In this document: piece by piece, positions 12,015 to 22,384 of the stretch
Layout of the letters: each line of letters opens with the position of its first letter
How positions within the stretch are numbered: the first letter of the stretch is position 1
Origin: Bathynomus jamesi
Taxonomy: Eukaryota > Arthropoda > Malacostraca > Isopoda > Cirolanidae
Reading direction: 5' to 3'
Length of the DNA: 64,000 nucleotides
Assembly: GCA_023014485.1 (NCBI GenBank)
Contig: JAJOZX010012074.1
Location: forward strand, 1 to 64,000
The notes under the pieces: model-generated
Told to the model about the DNA's origin: nothing
What the model saw: the letters and a program-made list of their open reading frames with translations, nothing else
The model's database searches: none
Program-made: the position numbers and the translations under genes

Positions 12015-12020
<6 letters not shown>
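11732..12020 (-). mobile_element. Dimeric tRNA-derived SINE, copy 3 (short form)
   Basis: Nearly full short form, closest to the copy at 13204. The head end (CACCGAGGCGCAT on the + strand) runs straight into (AT)n and the tail end into (AC)n. Confidence 0.85.
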
Positions 12021-12055
<35 letters not shown>

Positions 12056-12058
<3 letters not shown>

Positions 12059-12345
12059 GTAAAGAACGACGCTTTGTATAGGAGAATATTCCGCGCAAGA
12101 CGAGAGCGAAAGAACGAAACAAATGAAAAAATGAGGTAACCACCCGGGAATCGAACCCGGGATCTTCCGATTGCCGGTCAGATATGATAACCATTACACC
12201 ACGGGCCTCACCCAATCAAATGTCGTAATTCCTCTACATCCCGGTTCGATTCCCGGGTGGTTACCTCATTTTTTTCATTTGTTTCGTTCTTTCGCTCTCG
12301 TCTTGCGCGGAATATTCTCCTATACAAAGCGTCGTTCTTTACGTT
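12056..12345. repeat. tRNA-like palindrome with 106 bp arms
   Basis: The left arm (12056-12162) and right arm (12240-12345) are almost perfect inverted copies around a spacer of about 80 bp. The left arm plus spacer form a tRNA-like head on the - strand (12133-12209), with B box GGTTCGATTCC and a partly pairing GAGG/CCTC acceptor. The right arm carries only the B-box half. (AT)n flanks both sides (12022-12054 and 12372-12432). The head is related to those of arrays 1 and 2, but the flanking sequence differs. Confidence 0.8.
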
Positions 12346-12366
12346 AATTATACTGCGTGTTTGCAG

Positions 12367-12371
<5 letters not shown>

Positions 12372-12432
<61 letters not shown>
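12372..12432. repeat. (AT)n microsatellite
   Basis: Pure alternating AT just beyond the right arm of the palindrome. Confidence 0.95.
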
Positions 12433-12435
<3 letters not shown>

Positions 12436-12941
12436 GAGACTAATTGTATATAAACTAATTATTATATAGATAAATAGGCAAGTAGATATAATCTCAACAT
12501 TTCTCTCATTACTACTCCCTATATAACCTCCCATACACAAGGTAAAATAAGGTGGAGAAAGCGCGTGGGAAAAAGTGATAGTTTTACATTGGCGCAGTGG
12601 AAATGTTGAAAGAATCTTTGCATCAGCTAATTACGTTACTATGGCAACACGAGATTGATTATCACAAACTTTTTTTTTAAAGTTTTCATCAGTTCTGTTT
12701 GAAGTTTGGAATAGAAAAGAATGAAGGATTTTGTGAAATTTCATTATAGTTTAATTACAAATATAAACTACAAGGATTCATACCTATCGATTTGTGTGTG
12801 TTTTTTTTCTTTTGTCATAGTTTTAGTGCCTACGAGATATAAACCCAATTTTATTAAATTTGCATGGGCAAGTGTGTAAAAAAAATTATGGTTGCCCTAT
12901 TTATTTTATTAATTCAGAAAATTACCAAAAAGCCCACGCAC

Positions 12942-13008
<67 letters not shown>

Positions 13009-13203
13009 ATATTATATATATTGAAGGTCATGTTGTTACTTTTTGTTTGTTGACATGACTCTTATTTCAATATTTACTTGTAGTAAACTGCAGTAATAAA
13101 CAAAGGCATTATTATTATTATTTTGATTATTATTTTGATTGTTATTGATAGTTATTTTTATATGGCCTTGAATTTTCATAGTTCATTTTATATATATATA
13201 TAC
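12433..13203. other. Non-coding, with (AT)n tract at 12943-13021
   Basis: AT-rich, with one long (AT)n tract and a shorter one just before the next SINE. No gene recognised. Confidence 0.55.
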
Positions 13204-13489
13204 GCCTCGGTGGTGGTGTGGTTAGCGTCGCTGACTACGAATCCATCGGCCCCGGGATCGAGACCCGGTGACGGCAGCCGGCGCGCAGGAAAACCCAGCT
13301 GTTCATCCTTCCACACAATAAAGGAAAGTAGTTGGTAGATAAATGGGTACCCTGGCTGACCAAGTGGTTAAGACGCTGGACTCCGTGTGGGGCGTGGTTC
13401 GGATTCCACGTTAAACTGTAGGTCGAAGGTTGAGTGAAAAGCTTGACGTTCGTCAGAATGAACAATTCGGGCGGAAGCAAACCAAAGGT
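13204..13489 (+). mobile_element. Dimeric tRNA-derived SINE, copy 4 (reference short form)
   Basis: Clearest copy. tRNA-like head 1 at 13204-13270: A-box-like GGTGTGGTTAGCG, B-box-like GGGATCGAGACCC. Linker with CCCAGCTGTTCATCC. tRNA-like head 2 from about 13349: GGCTGACCAAGTGGTTAAG. Core at about 13392-13425: GTGGTTCGGATTCCACGTTA then CTGTAGGTC. Tail with GAATGAACAATTCGGGCGGA. Bordered by (AT)n on both sides. Confidence 0.9.
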
Positions 13490-13498
13490 TACCAAAGG

Positions 13499-13500
<2 letters not shown>

Positions 13501-13572
<72 letters not shown>
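13501..13572. repeat. (AT)n microsatellite
   Basis: Alternating AT following the SINE tail. Confidence 0.95.
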
Positions 13573-13576
<4 letters not shown>

Positions 13577-14275
13577 TACCGTATTTACGTTGTTTTTCAT
13601 TTAGATTGATTGTTACTGTATTTGTTTGTTTTTCCACAAATCATCTTAAGTCATGAGGGTATGCATTCGTTTTGTGTAAATTAGAGTTTTGAGTGAGGGC
13701 ACACACAACTGAGTGTAAAAAACATAACTTAATATATATAGACTTTTTGGAATGACCTAACTATTCATTGAAGGCAAACACAAAAGTTGTAATGTGTGTG
13801 TGTGTGTAATAAATAATAAGTGTATTTATAACACTAGTTGGTATCCATTACTAAAATATAATTTAATATTTGGTCGGGTTTTATTTATTTTTTTTTTTTA
13901 AATTTTTCTTTAACTTCTCATTGCAGAGGCGAGGCTATATTTAAAGAGGCTCATTAGTTACTCTATACAGAAAGTCTAGCTTTTAACTTTATCTTTTCTT
14001 TGAGAGAATAATAGCCCGCTTGGAACTAACTCCTTGTTTTTTATTTTGTAATTAAAGAGCCTTTGTATCGCTCCTAAAGTATCGTTCAGATAGTTTAGAG
14101 AATCGGTTACATCAATCACAATCAGTCACATCAATCAATCAATCAATCAAAAGTAATTAATATTGGTTGAAATCTTTCCTTAATAAAAATTCGAGTCGTT
14201 GATTGGTTTAAAAAAAACTACTTTTGCGTTTGAATTTGGAGGGATTGGAGGGGAAGATGCTTATCCCTCAGTGCC
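13573..14275. other. AT-rich non-coding, upstream of the GC-rich segment
   Basis: No gene recognised. A short (ATCA)n run lies near 14130-14150. A sharp rise in GC content begins at about 14230. Confidence 0.5.
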
Positions 14276-15195
14276 ATGTTGACTGAGGCACTGTCGCGAG
14301 CTTTCCTCCTTTCGCGCGATGTGGCACGGGCCTTAGGTGTGCCATGGCCGCGCGAGGAGGGCCGCACGTCGTGCCGAGGGGGGTGCGGCCCCCACGCTTG
14401 GACTAACCCCACTGATATGGCTGACCTTAGCCGCGTGGTATGCGTTCCCCCTTCCCCCGTTATCCACCCACCCCCTCCGAGTGATTCTGACTCTCGATTC
14501 GATGTCGTAAAGGCCGGTCTGCCCTGCTGCTACGCTGAGGACGAGGGGGTCGACAGCCCTGCCCACGCGCCGCCCACAGACGCCCTACACCTCGCCATGC
14601 CCCGCCTTACGAAACCCCATGCGACAGCGACACCGACAGCGGCCTTGTGTCGTGTACGGACAGCGAACACCCCCCTTCCATACCCCCAATCAGTGAGGGG
14701 AGTATACCCCCTATACCTGCCTTGACCTTCTGTCGCAGTGATTCCCCAGTGCCTTACCGACCTGACTTCGAGCCGGTAGTGCCTTATGCCACCCACTTGG
14801 GGGGCAGGACGTCCCCCAAGGAGGACGGGGCAGAACTTCCCTTGTGGGCGCAGAACTCTTCCAGTCGGTTTGACGACCATGGTTACCCGGGTTCAGCGCC
14901 ACACTACGTGCATTCAAACCACTCCACGCACTCTGACCTCACCGTCTTTCCCGACGCGAATCCCACTGACCCCTCTGGGGAGGGAACACAAGCCTTGGAA
15001 GAAGCGTTCCAGAGGGCGACGCGGTTACGGCCGGATTCGCCTCTCAAAGGACGCGTCAGGAGGGAGAGACGCTCCTCCACTTGCACTTCAGGGGACGAGG
15101 CCCTAGGCCACGTGGAGGGATTCCAGTGGCCCCCGGAGAACCCCTTTGACAGGGAGTTCGGCAAGGCCATCGAGGGAGGTCGCACCACACAAAAG
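14276..15195 (+). CDS. Unidentified GC-rich coding exon candidate, one frame break
   Basis: A GC-rich island of about 950 bp in AT-rich DNA. One frame is open from ATG 14276, with an in-frame ATG at 14417 in better context (G at -3 and +4), and reads an acidic/proline-rich sequence (DSDSRFDVVKAG..CCYAEDEGVDS). A second frame is open from about 14539 to 15213 and reads CDSDTDSGLVSCTDSEHPPS and later EEAFQRATRLRPDSP. The compositions match best if the reading moves from the first frame to the second at about 14560-14620, by mutation or sequencing error. The segment ends AAAAG|GTAAGA, a consensus splice donor, in phase 0 at 15195. I do not recognise the protein. It could be a host exon, a first exon of a distant gene (possibly RSK, 27.7 kb downstream on the same strand), or a retroelement gag-like piece. 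Confidence 0.45.
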
Positions 15196-16284
15196 GTAAG
15201 AAAACCCCCCTAACACAGTTGTGAGAAACTTCTTTTGAAGTTGTCAAGTCGCGGTAACCCTGACTCTCATACAAACTGACCCCAGAGTGACTCTGATGGC
15301 TCCAAAAGAACCCTTTAACCTCCCGCCATTACTCAAAATGACTCTTGACTCTCCTGAAAGACCTCCATGCGGTTACTCAAATTGACTCATGACCCAGAAG
15401 ACATAATTTTGAAACTTCGATCAACATGGAATCAACATACCATATATAATAGCAATGCAAAAACTGATCATGCATGTTACATGTACTATGTATAGAGAGA
15501 TTTGAAATTAAATATATGGTGTGGTACAAATTAGTGTTTAAGCTAAGTTTATAACTTTTTTTCATGGTGAAATGGAAAATTTGATTAAGTTTTTAATAAT
15601 TAATATAATAATAATAATGATGATGATGATATACAAATGAATAAATAATTATATAAACGGGATTAATAATTACATTAAAATAAATAATTTTAGAAACTAT
15701 AGTTAAATTTTATCTTTTGTCTTTCCGTTCTGATAAGCAATATTTTTTTGAAATGGGAAATTCCAAACTTTAAAAACTTTAAGCTTAAAACATTTCCAAG
15801 ATTATGATCATAAAAACCCACTCTAATAAACAGAGTTTACTGGGTTTTTATCATCATAATTTAACCTTCACGTAGAAAAGTGAAGTTTTTTGCATTTCCA
15901 AGATATTGCAACGGAATCCGACTGTTTTTAAATGGTTTTATGATTCGTTTTTTAAACATTTTTAAGTAAAAGTGTTATTGAGATGATCTTGGCATAAGAT
16001 GATGCATTCGAAATGTTTTGCGACGCTTTTAAGGCGTGTATAATGATGATGATGATGATGATGCATTCAAGATGCATAGTAAAATACATTATAACAATTA
16101 TTATATTTATGTATCTTAGGAGTGTTTACCCATAACGATAACGTGAAAACGGACAATAACGTTACGTAAGTGTCTTCATTTGGTAGATATTTTAGATATA
16201 AAGTTCGATTATTTAGATTTCTGCGGAGCCGAAATCTAATTGTTTTTGCTCAAATTAGCTACTTAATTATTATTATTATTATTA

Positions 16285-16315
<31 letters not shown>

Positions 16316-16951
16316 TATTTGGTCACGGCTACAACCTTAACTTATTATGGGATCTTCATGAAACTTGAAAATGTTGCCACTATGAATGGCTCTAGAATTT
16401 ATCCGAACCGGCTGATTCCAATAATTTTTTACCATAGATCAGTGTATCAACTCCAGAAATATTCGCGCCAAAGCAAAGGTGATTGAAATGAAAAAAAAAA
16501 TCTACAAATACACAAGTTAATACTGTCCTCAAAATTTTGCTATTATTGATACTTACTGTTGTATTATCGGTATTCTGGGTAATATGCTACAGCCTTTACT
16601 TGTCACAAATTTTTCATGAAACTTGGTGATAAAGTTTTCAGTACGTAGACCTCAAAAATTTATTAAAAATTGCAGGATTTACACCATTTTTTACCAAAGG
16701 TCAGTGTAGGCTATCGACTCCAAAAGTATTATCCGAGTGAACAAAAGTGATAGAAGTGAAAAAATTCTACTTCAAACACAACCTAAGCGTTTTATCTCAA
16801 TTTTATTATTAATAGTAATATCTGAAAGAGTGATAGTAAATTAAAATATTCGCTTTTCATCAAATCGTGAGAAAACTTGGCAGGAATGTTCAAAAATTAT
16901 TCTTTTGAATTGTCATTTTAGCCAAATTCCATTTTTCGCGATGGCAAGGCA
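15196..16951. other. Non-coding, with hairpin and (TTA)n tract
   Basis: A TGACTC-rich patch at 15250-15390 follows the donor. An imperfect inverted repeat of about 20 bp per arm lies at 15802-15861 (ATTATGATCATAAAAACCCA and its partner). (GAT)n near 16041 and (TTA)n at 16266-16320. No gene recognised. Confidence 0.5.
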
Positions 16952-17411
16952 TTCTCTCTCTCTCTCTCTCTCTCTCTCTTCCGTTAGGCATATGGGCTAC
17001 AATCAACGGTTACGCGCCCTGAACTTCTTTTCGCTGGAAACTCGGAGGCTGCGCGGTCAACTGATCGAGGTTTTCAAGCTCTTACGCGGGTTCAACGATG
17101 TCGATTTTAGAAGCATGTTTAGTTTAAATGATAACCCAACTCGCAACAATGGTTGGAACTTGGATTTGAAACGGTTTAGGACTAGTGTGTGTGTGAATTA
17201 CTTTACGTATAAGATCTGTGACACATGGAACAGGTTACCTTCAGAAGTTGTGAACAGTTCCTCTGTGGATCAGTTCAAGAAAAGGTTAGACCAAATCTTG
17301 CACACTATTTGAGTGTGTACAAAATTTTCCCTGGCACCCGTTGCCATTGGTACCTCCTCGGTATGGGCCGCAAGGCCTTTTGAGGTACTACTTTTCCTTG
17401 TAACTCCTTGT

Positions 17412-17455
<44 letters not shown>
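16952..17455 (+). mobile_element. LINE-A fragment 1, (CT)n at both ends
   Basis: Starts in a (CT)n tract at 16952-16979. The last 110 or so codons of a reverse-transcriptase ORF follow (PSVRHMGYNQRLRALNFF to KKRLDQILHTI, stop at 17310), then a conserved 3' UTR (CCCTGGCACCCGTTGCCATT..) and a second (CT)n tract at 17413-17455. A strongly 5'-truncated jockey/CR1-like non-LTR retrotransposon. Confidence 0.85.
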
Positions 17456-17457
<2 letters not shown>

Positions 17458-19032
17458 GGAAGTGTTCACCAGGGAGGACACCCGCGTCATCCCCGAGCGA
17501 GGCGTCAGGCACGACGGTACTGGCCTGGATAGTGTTCGGTGTCCCGCGACAGGCGATACTGATAGAATAGACAAACTGAGCGCGTTTAAGGCTCCTGGGC
17601 CAGACCAGTTCCTCCAGAGTGTTGCGGGAAGTGCGCGACCAGGTGGCTCCCCACCTGGCTACAGTCTTCAACAAATCGTTGGAGACGGGCCAGGTGCATG
17701 GTGACTGGAGGGAAGCCAACGTGACCCCTATCTTTAAGAAAGGGGATCACGAAAGTCCAGGGAACTATCGTCCCATTAGTCTCACTTCAGTTGTAGGTAA
17801 ATTATTAGAAGGGATAATAGCTGATAGGATCGTTGACCATTTGGATTCCTACAAGCTGCTTGGGGACTCCCAACATGGGTTTAGACGGCATAGGTCGTGT
17901 CTCACCAACTTGCTCGAGTTTTTCCACGTCATATTGAGTGAGTACGATAAGAGTAGGGCGATTGATATACTTTATCTCGACTTTCAGAAAGCCTTTGATA
18001 AGGTACCTCACCGCCGGCTAATGGCGAAAGTGCGCGCGCTGGGTATCGGTGGGGAAATAGGTAGGTGGATTGAAAACTGGCTGAGGAATAGGCGGCAGAG
18101 GGTGGTAATTAAAGGTGCTAGTTCGGGTTGGACCTCGGTCACTAGTGGGGTTCCTCAGGGTTCCGTTTTGGGGCCACTGTTGTTTATCATTTACATAAAT
18201 GATATCGACGGTGGCATCGTCAGTCGGATCGCCAAATTCGCTGATGACACCAAGCTTGGGGCCAATGTTGGGACGCCAGAAGCGATCGAGGAACTGCGTG
18301 CGGACCTAGGTAGGATAGGAGAGTGGTCCGAAAAATGGCAAATGCCGTTTTAACTTGGGTAAATGCAAAGTGATGCACATTGGCTACGCCAATCCCAAGT
18401 CGGACTACTCGATGTTGGGTAATAATATCGAGGTGACTGATTTAGAAAAGGATTTGGGTGTGCTAATTAGCAGCGACCTTAAGTTTACGAAACAGTGTGT
18501 AGAGGTGGAAAAGAAAGCCCAGAAACTATTGGGTTATATCAGGAGGCAATTTCAGTTTCGGAACAAGGAGATTGTGCTCTCACTGTACAATTCCCTTGTT
18601 CGGCCGCACCTGGAGTATGCTGTGCAGTTCTGGTCGCTCGCCCTCAGGAAAGATATTGAGAAGCTGGAGCGAGTGCTGGCGAGGGCCAGAAAGTTAATTC
18701 CTTCCGTTAGGCATATGGGCTACAATCGACGGTTACGCGCCCTGAACTTGTTTTCGCTTGAAACTCGGAGGCTGCGCGATCAACTGATCGAGGTTTTCAA
18801 GCTCTTACGCGGGTTGAACGATGTCGATTTTAGAAGTATGTTTAGTTTAAATGATAACCCAACTCGCAACAATGGTTGGAAGTTGGATTTGAAACGGTTT
18901 AGGACTAGTGTGTGTGGGAATTACTTTACGTATATCTGTGACACATGGAACAGGTTACCTTCAGAAGTTGTGAACAGTTCCTCTGTGGATCAGTTCAAGA
19001 AAAGGTTAGACCAAATCTTGCTCACTATTTGA
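17456..19032 (+). pseudogene. LINE-A reverse transcriptase, frame-broken
   Basis: Non-LTR reverse transcriptase, the enzyme that copies LINE RNA at a nicked target. Visible in order: [59 protein letters not shown] with the first catalytic Asp; [24 protein letters not shown] with the catalytic FADD at about 18236; then a C-terminal region ending DQFKKRLDQILLTI. Two frames are needed before about 17620. At about 18350 an extra T (GTTTTAA instead of GTTTAA) makes a stop inside MPFNLGKCK; the other copies keep this frame. No endonuclease domain remains. Family: jockey/CR1-like, by motif style. Confidence 0.85.
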
Positions 19033-19121
19033 GTGTGTACAAAATTTTCCGTGGCACCCGTTGCCATTGGTACCTCCTCGGTATGGGCCGCAAGGCCTTT
19101 TGAGGTACTTCTTTTCCTTGT

Positions 19122-19124
<3 letters not shown>

Positions 19125-19204
<80 letters not shown>
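19125..19204. repeat. (CT)n tail of LINE-A copy 2
   Basis: About 80 bp of pure CT directly after CCTTGTAA, the constant 3' end of the LINE-A UTR. On the - strand it gives a Glu-Arg run in open frames, which is an artefact. Confidence 0.95.
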
Positions 19205-19208
<4 letters not shown>

Positions 19209-19217
19209 ATATATATA

Positions 19218-20560
19218 TATAACTTCCTGGAAACACGGGAAAGATTCAACGAAAATCAGCATGGATTCCGATCAGGTAGATCACGCCTATCACAACTAAT
19301 AGAACACTACAACAATATCCTAGATGCATTAGAAGGCAATGACAACTACGATGTTATATACACAGATTTTGCTAAAGCCTTCGACAAATGTGACCATGGT
19401 ATAATAGCACATAAAATTAAATATATGGGGATAACAGGCAAAGTGGGAAAATAGATCTACAACTTCCTCAGAGAACGTCTGCAGGTCGTCAAAATTCAAA
19501 GTAGGCCTATATCATCATCAGAATCGGAAGTACGCAGCTCATTACCGCAAGGGACAGTACTGGCCCCACTTCTGTTCATTATCATGCTAACAGACATAGA
19601 CAGCGGAGTAAACAGCAACAGTATAGTAACATCCTTTGCAGACGATACAAAGATCAACAGAAAAATGAGCGATGTACATGACGTGGAGGCCTTGCAGAGG
19701 GACACGAACAAAATATACAAATGGTCAGAAGACAACATGATGTCATTTAACACCGAGAAATTTCAGCTCCTGAGATATGGTAGAAAAGAAGAACTTAAAC
19801 AGACTGCATATTATGCTCCAGATAGACAGGAAATTCAGAGAAGCACGAAAGCGATTGATCTCGGGATGATAATGACGGATGATGCGAAATTTGAAAGACA
19901 AAATCAGATAGCGATAAATAAAGCAAAAAGAGTCGCCGGACAGGTACTAAGAACGTTCAAGAGAAGGGACAGAAACTTAAATACTGCTTAGTTTTGACGT
20001 CCCCATGTAAAAAGGAAGAAACTAATAAACTAGAAGAAACGCAAAGGCATTTCACAGCCAAGATTGATGGCTGCAAAGAACTCAACTACTGGGGAAGACT
20101 ACGTAAATTAAATCTGTACTTCCTGGAAAGAAGAGAGAGGTACACCATAATCTACATATGGAAAATGATCGAAAAACTGGTACCAAACCTAAAACTAAAC
20201 CCAATTACCATTCAAACATCACTGAAAAATAGGAAAGGCAGAATGTGTAGTGTTCCCAAATTAAAGGTCCGACAAGGGACCTCCTCAACTCTGAAGGAAA
20301 ATAACTTGGTTGTCAGGGGGCCAAGACTTTTCAACCAGCTTCCAAAGGACCTCAGAAACGCAACGGGGGTCAAAGTTGGTCTTCAAGAGAAGACTGGATG
20401 GCCTGACTCAGGACGGTACCAGATGAGCCGGGCGTGCCTGGCTATGTACGGTGGAGAGCGCAAGAAAGCAACTCGCTCCTCCACCAAGCCAGACCTAGAG
20501 GCGGGGCCACCAGCTTGACCTCCGTGTGAAGAGAGACCAACGCACGAAACAACATAAGGT
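19218..20560 (+). pseudogene. LINE-B copy 1, reverse transcriptase, degraded
   Basis: A different LINE family. It starts after (CT)n and a short (TA)n tract with NFLETRERFNENQHGFRSGR-like sequence, then DVIYTDFAKAFDKCDHG, a stop after GITGKVGK, LPQGTVLAPLLF, TSFADDTKINRKM with FADD at about 19639, and LLRYGRKEELK. A frame break near 19985 leads to SPCKKEETNKLEETQRHFTAKI. The C-terminal region VVRGPRLFNQLPKDLRNATG leads to a frame shift and the family 3' end at about 20560, where ATAAGG runs into TATATA. Non-LTR retrotransposon, 5'-truncated. It is joined to LINE-A copy 2 without unique DNA between them. Confidence 0.85.
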
Positions 20561-21121
20561 ATATATACATATATATATAATAACAATAGATTAGATAAGT
20601 GTTTTATAGAAATCTATATTATTTTCTGGGTAATTTCTTTGCGAAGGACGCAATATATAATAAATATTCGGTACGATGGCTTTGGCAGGCTATGAAGAAA
20701 TTTATGATGCAACGACGAAATAATGGCTTCTTGTATATAATAAATAAATAAAATAAAACTCCTTAAAAAGATGCATGGTGTAAATTAGATTATAGTTTAA
20801 TATTCATGCTATCCTTTATTTTCAGCTGTATTTTAATGCGTAACTGAGTACATGAGATAAGTGTACATACACATAGTGTGAATGAGCTCTGAAGCTTTTT
20901 TTTATTATACTTTTTCCTACTTCCTTGTTTTTTTTCACCACAATTTTCTGTCAGCGGTGGTTGGCGGAGGAGGAGAGCCTTGTCTGTTCTCTACTTTACC
21001 GCTACTTGTATGAGAGCTTTACACGTCTAAAAGTGTAAACATGATATAAGTTTTCAATGTTGTTTTCTTTCATTGCTATTTCTAACTTTTTCATTTCCTT
21101 CTTGGGCTAGCCTAGAATGGA

Positions 21122-21122
<1 letters not shown>
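20561..21122. other. AT-rich non-coding stretch
   Basis: No gene or repeat family recognised. Confidence 0.5.

Positions 21123-21193
<71 letters not shown>
21123..21193. repeat. (CT)n microsatellite
   Basis: About 70 bp of CT with one CCTCT interruption. No LINE-A 3' UTR precedes this tract. Confidence 0.95.
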
Positions 21194-21194
<1 letters not shown>

Positions 21195-21197
21195 ATA

Positions 21198-21393
21198 TAA
21201 TGCAAATCCACAAGGAAAAAGAAAAAATTATTCCAAGCCCTTTCGTGTATTCGGCAGTACACCTCGTCATTCCCCTGACGAAGTGTATTGCAGAATACAT
21301 GGTACTACAAATCGGTGAATTGGTACAGAATTTAAATTCTGTACCGATTCACCAATTCACGTATTCCATACACTAAAACCAAGCTCACCCCTG
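21198..21393. mobile_element. Palindromic MITE relic, related to 39716-39867
   Basis: ATGCAAATCCACAAGGAAAA and CGTGTATTCGGCAGTACACC match the left arm of the element at 39716. The right arm (GACGAAGTGTATTGCAGAATA) is only partly kept. It is followed by a second inverted repeat around GGTACAGAATTTAAATTCTG. Confidence 0.65.
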
Positions 21394-21509
21394 TCTAATG
21401 TCTATTGTTAATTTCGCAGCCATTCCCCCCTACCTTAAAGAAAAAAAAAGTCAACACTGAAAATTCCTATGATGCGCGACTTTTGCGCCACCCTGTATAT
21501 ATATATATA

Positions 21510-22343
21510 CAGGGTTATTACAAAAGAAATAGACAGTTTCAAATATTTATTAAACCAAAACTATTTATGATATTGACATTTACTATGCACAGTTTTATAG
21601 AGAAAGTCTTGGAATATTTTACAGCAACTTACAGATGTTCGATGTGTGCACCCCTAGTCACACGTTGTTTCAGATCATCTAAATTAACAGGAAGGGGAGG
21701 GACGAACACCTTGTCTTTGACATATCCCCATAAGAAAAAGTCGCAAGCTGTTAGATCTGGACTTCGTGGTGGCCAACGTATGAGTGACATGTTGTCGGCT
21801 GTTGCGCGGCCAATCCAGCGCTTTGGAAGATTTGCATCGAGGTAATGTCGAACTTGCCGGTGCCAGTGGGGCGGGGCTCCATCCTGTTGAAAAATGAAGT
21901 TGTCACTGTCTTCGTGCAGTTGAGGCATCAGCCAATTCATTAGCATGTCGAGATGTCGCACATGCTCCACTGTTGCTCTAGGATTTTCAGTACCCCATAT
22001 GCGAACGTTCTGTTTGTTTACCTTCCCACTGATGTGGAAAGTCGACTCGTCGCTGAAATTAGACGCTCCATAAACCCATCTTCATCTTCACATCGCTCCT
22101 GCATTTCTGTACAGAAATCACGGCGTGTGTTTTTGTCCTGGTCACTTAGACTTTGCAATATCTGCAGCTTGTAAGGAATCATTTCAACCGTTTCCGCAAA
22201 ACTTTCCAAACAGTCGGTTGCTTACGTACGACGTAGCTAAAACTTCAAGAGTTTCTCTACAAACTGTGCATAGTAAATGTCAATATCATAAATAGTTTTG
22301 GTTTAATAAATATTTGAAACTGTCTATTTCTTTGTAATAACCC

Positions 22344-22345
<2 letters not shown>
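21510..22345 (-). mobile_element. Mariner-like element with 85 bp TIRs, internally deleted
   Basis: Nearly perfect inverted ends of about 85 bp (CAGGGTTATTACAAAAGAAA on the left, its complement on the right), lying in (TA)n on both sides. The interior encodes pieces of a transposase on the - strand. The 836 bp length is well short of a full element. Confidence 0.9.
21629..22209 (-). pseudogene. Mariner-like transposase remnant
   Basis: The segment from 22209 reads VEMIPYKLQILQSLSDQDK and runs into the first catalytic region (FSDESTFHISGK). A frame change follows. The second frame (from 21970) contains IFQQDGAPPHWHRQV, the second catalytic region, and WPPRSPDLTACDFFLWGYVKDK, the third. Counting gives 41 residues from the D of QQD to the D of SPD and 46 to the D of CDF. 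The N-terminal DNA-binding domain and the stretch between the first two regions are missing. Tc1/mariner superfamily of the CDFFLWG type. Confidence 0.8.
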
Positions 22346-22377
<32 letters not shown>

Positions 22378-22384
22378 ATATATA

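Larger units (their letters stand above)
17456..19204 (+). mobile_element. LINE-A copy 2, 5'-truncated
   Basis: Begins directly at the end of the preceding (CT)n tract, inside the ORF (VFTREDTRVIP..), and runs to the family 3' UTR and a long (CT)n tail at 19125-19204. It carries the whole reverse-transcriptase domain and C-terminal region, described in the pseudogene entry. Confidence 0.9.

Noticed and set aside
18990..19262. Glu-Arg or Ser-Leu repeat proteins (also near 17305, 53537, 53725, 56370)
   Set aside because: They are translations of (CT)n tracts joined to LINE UTR.
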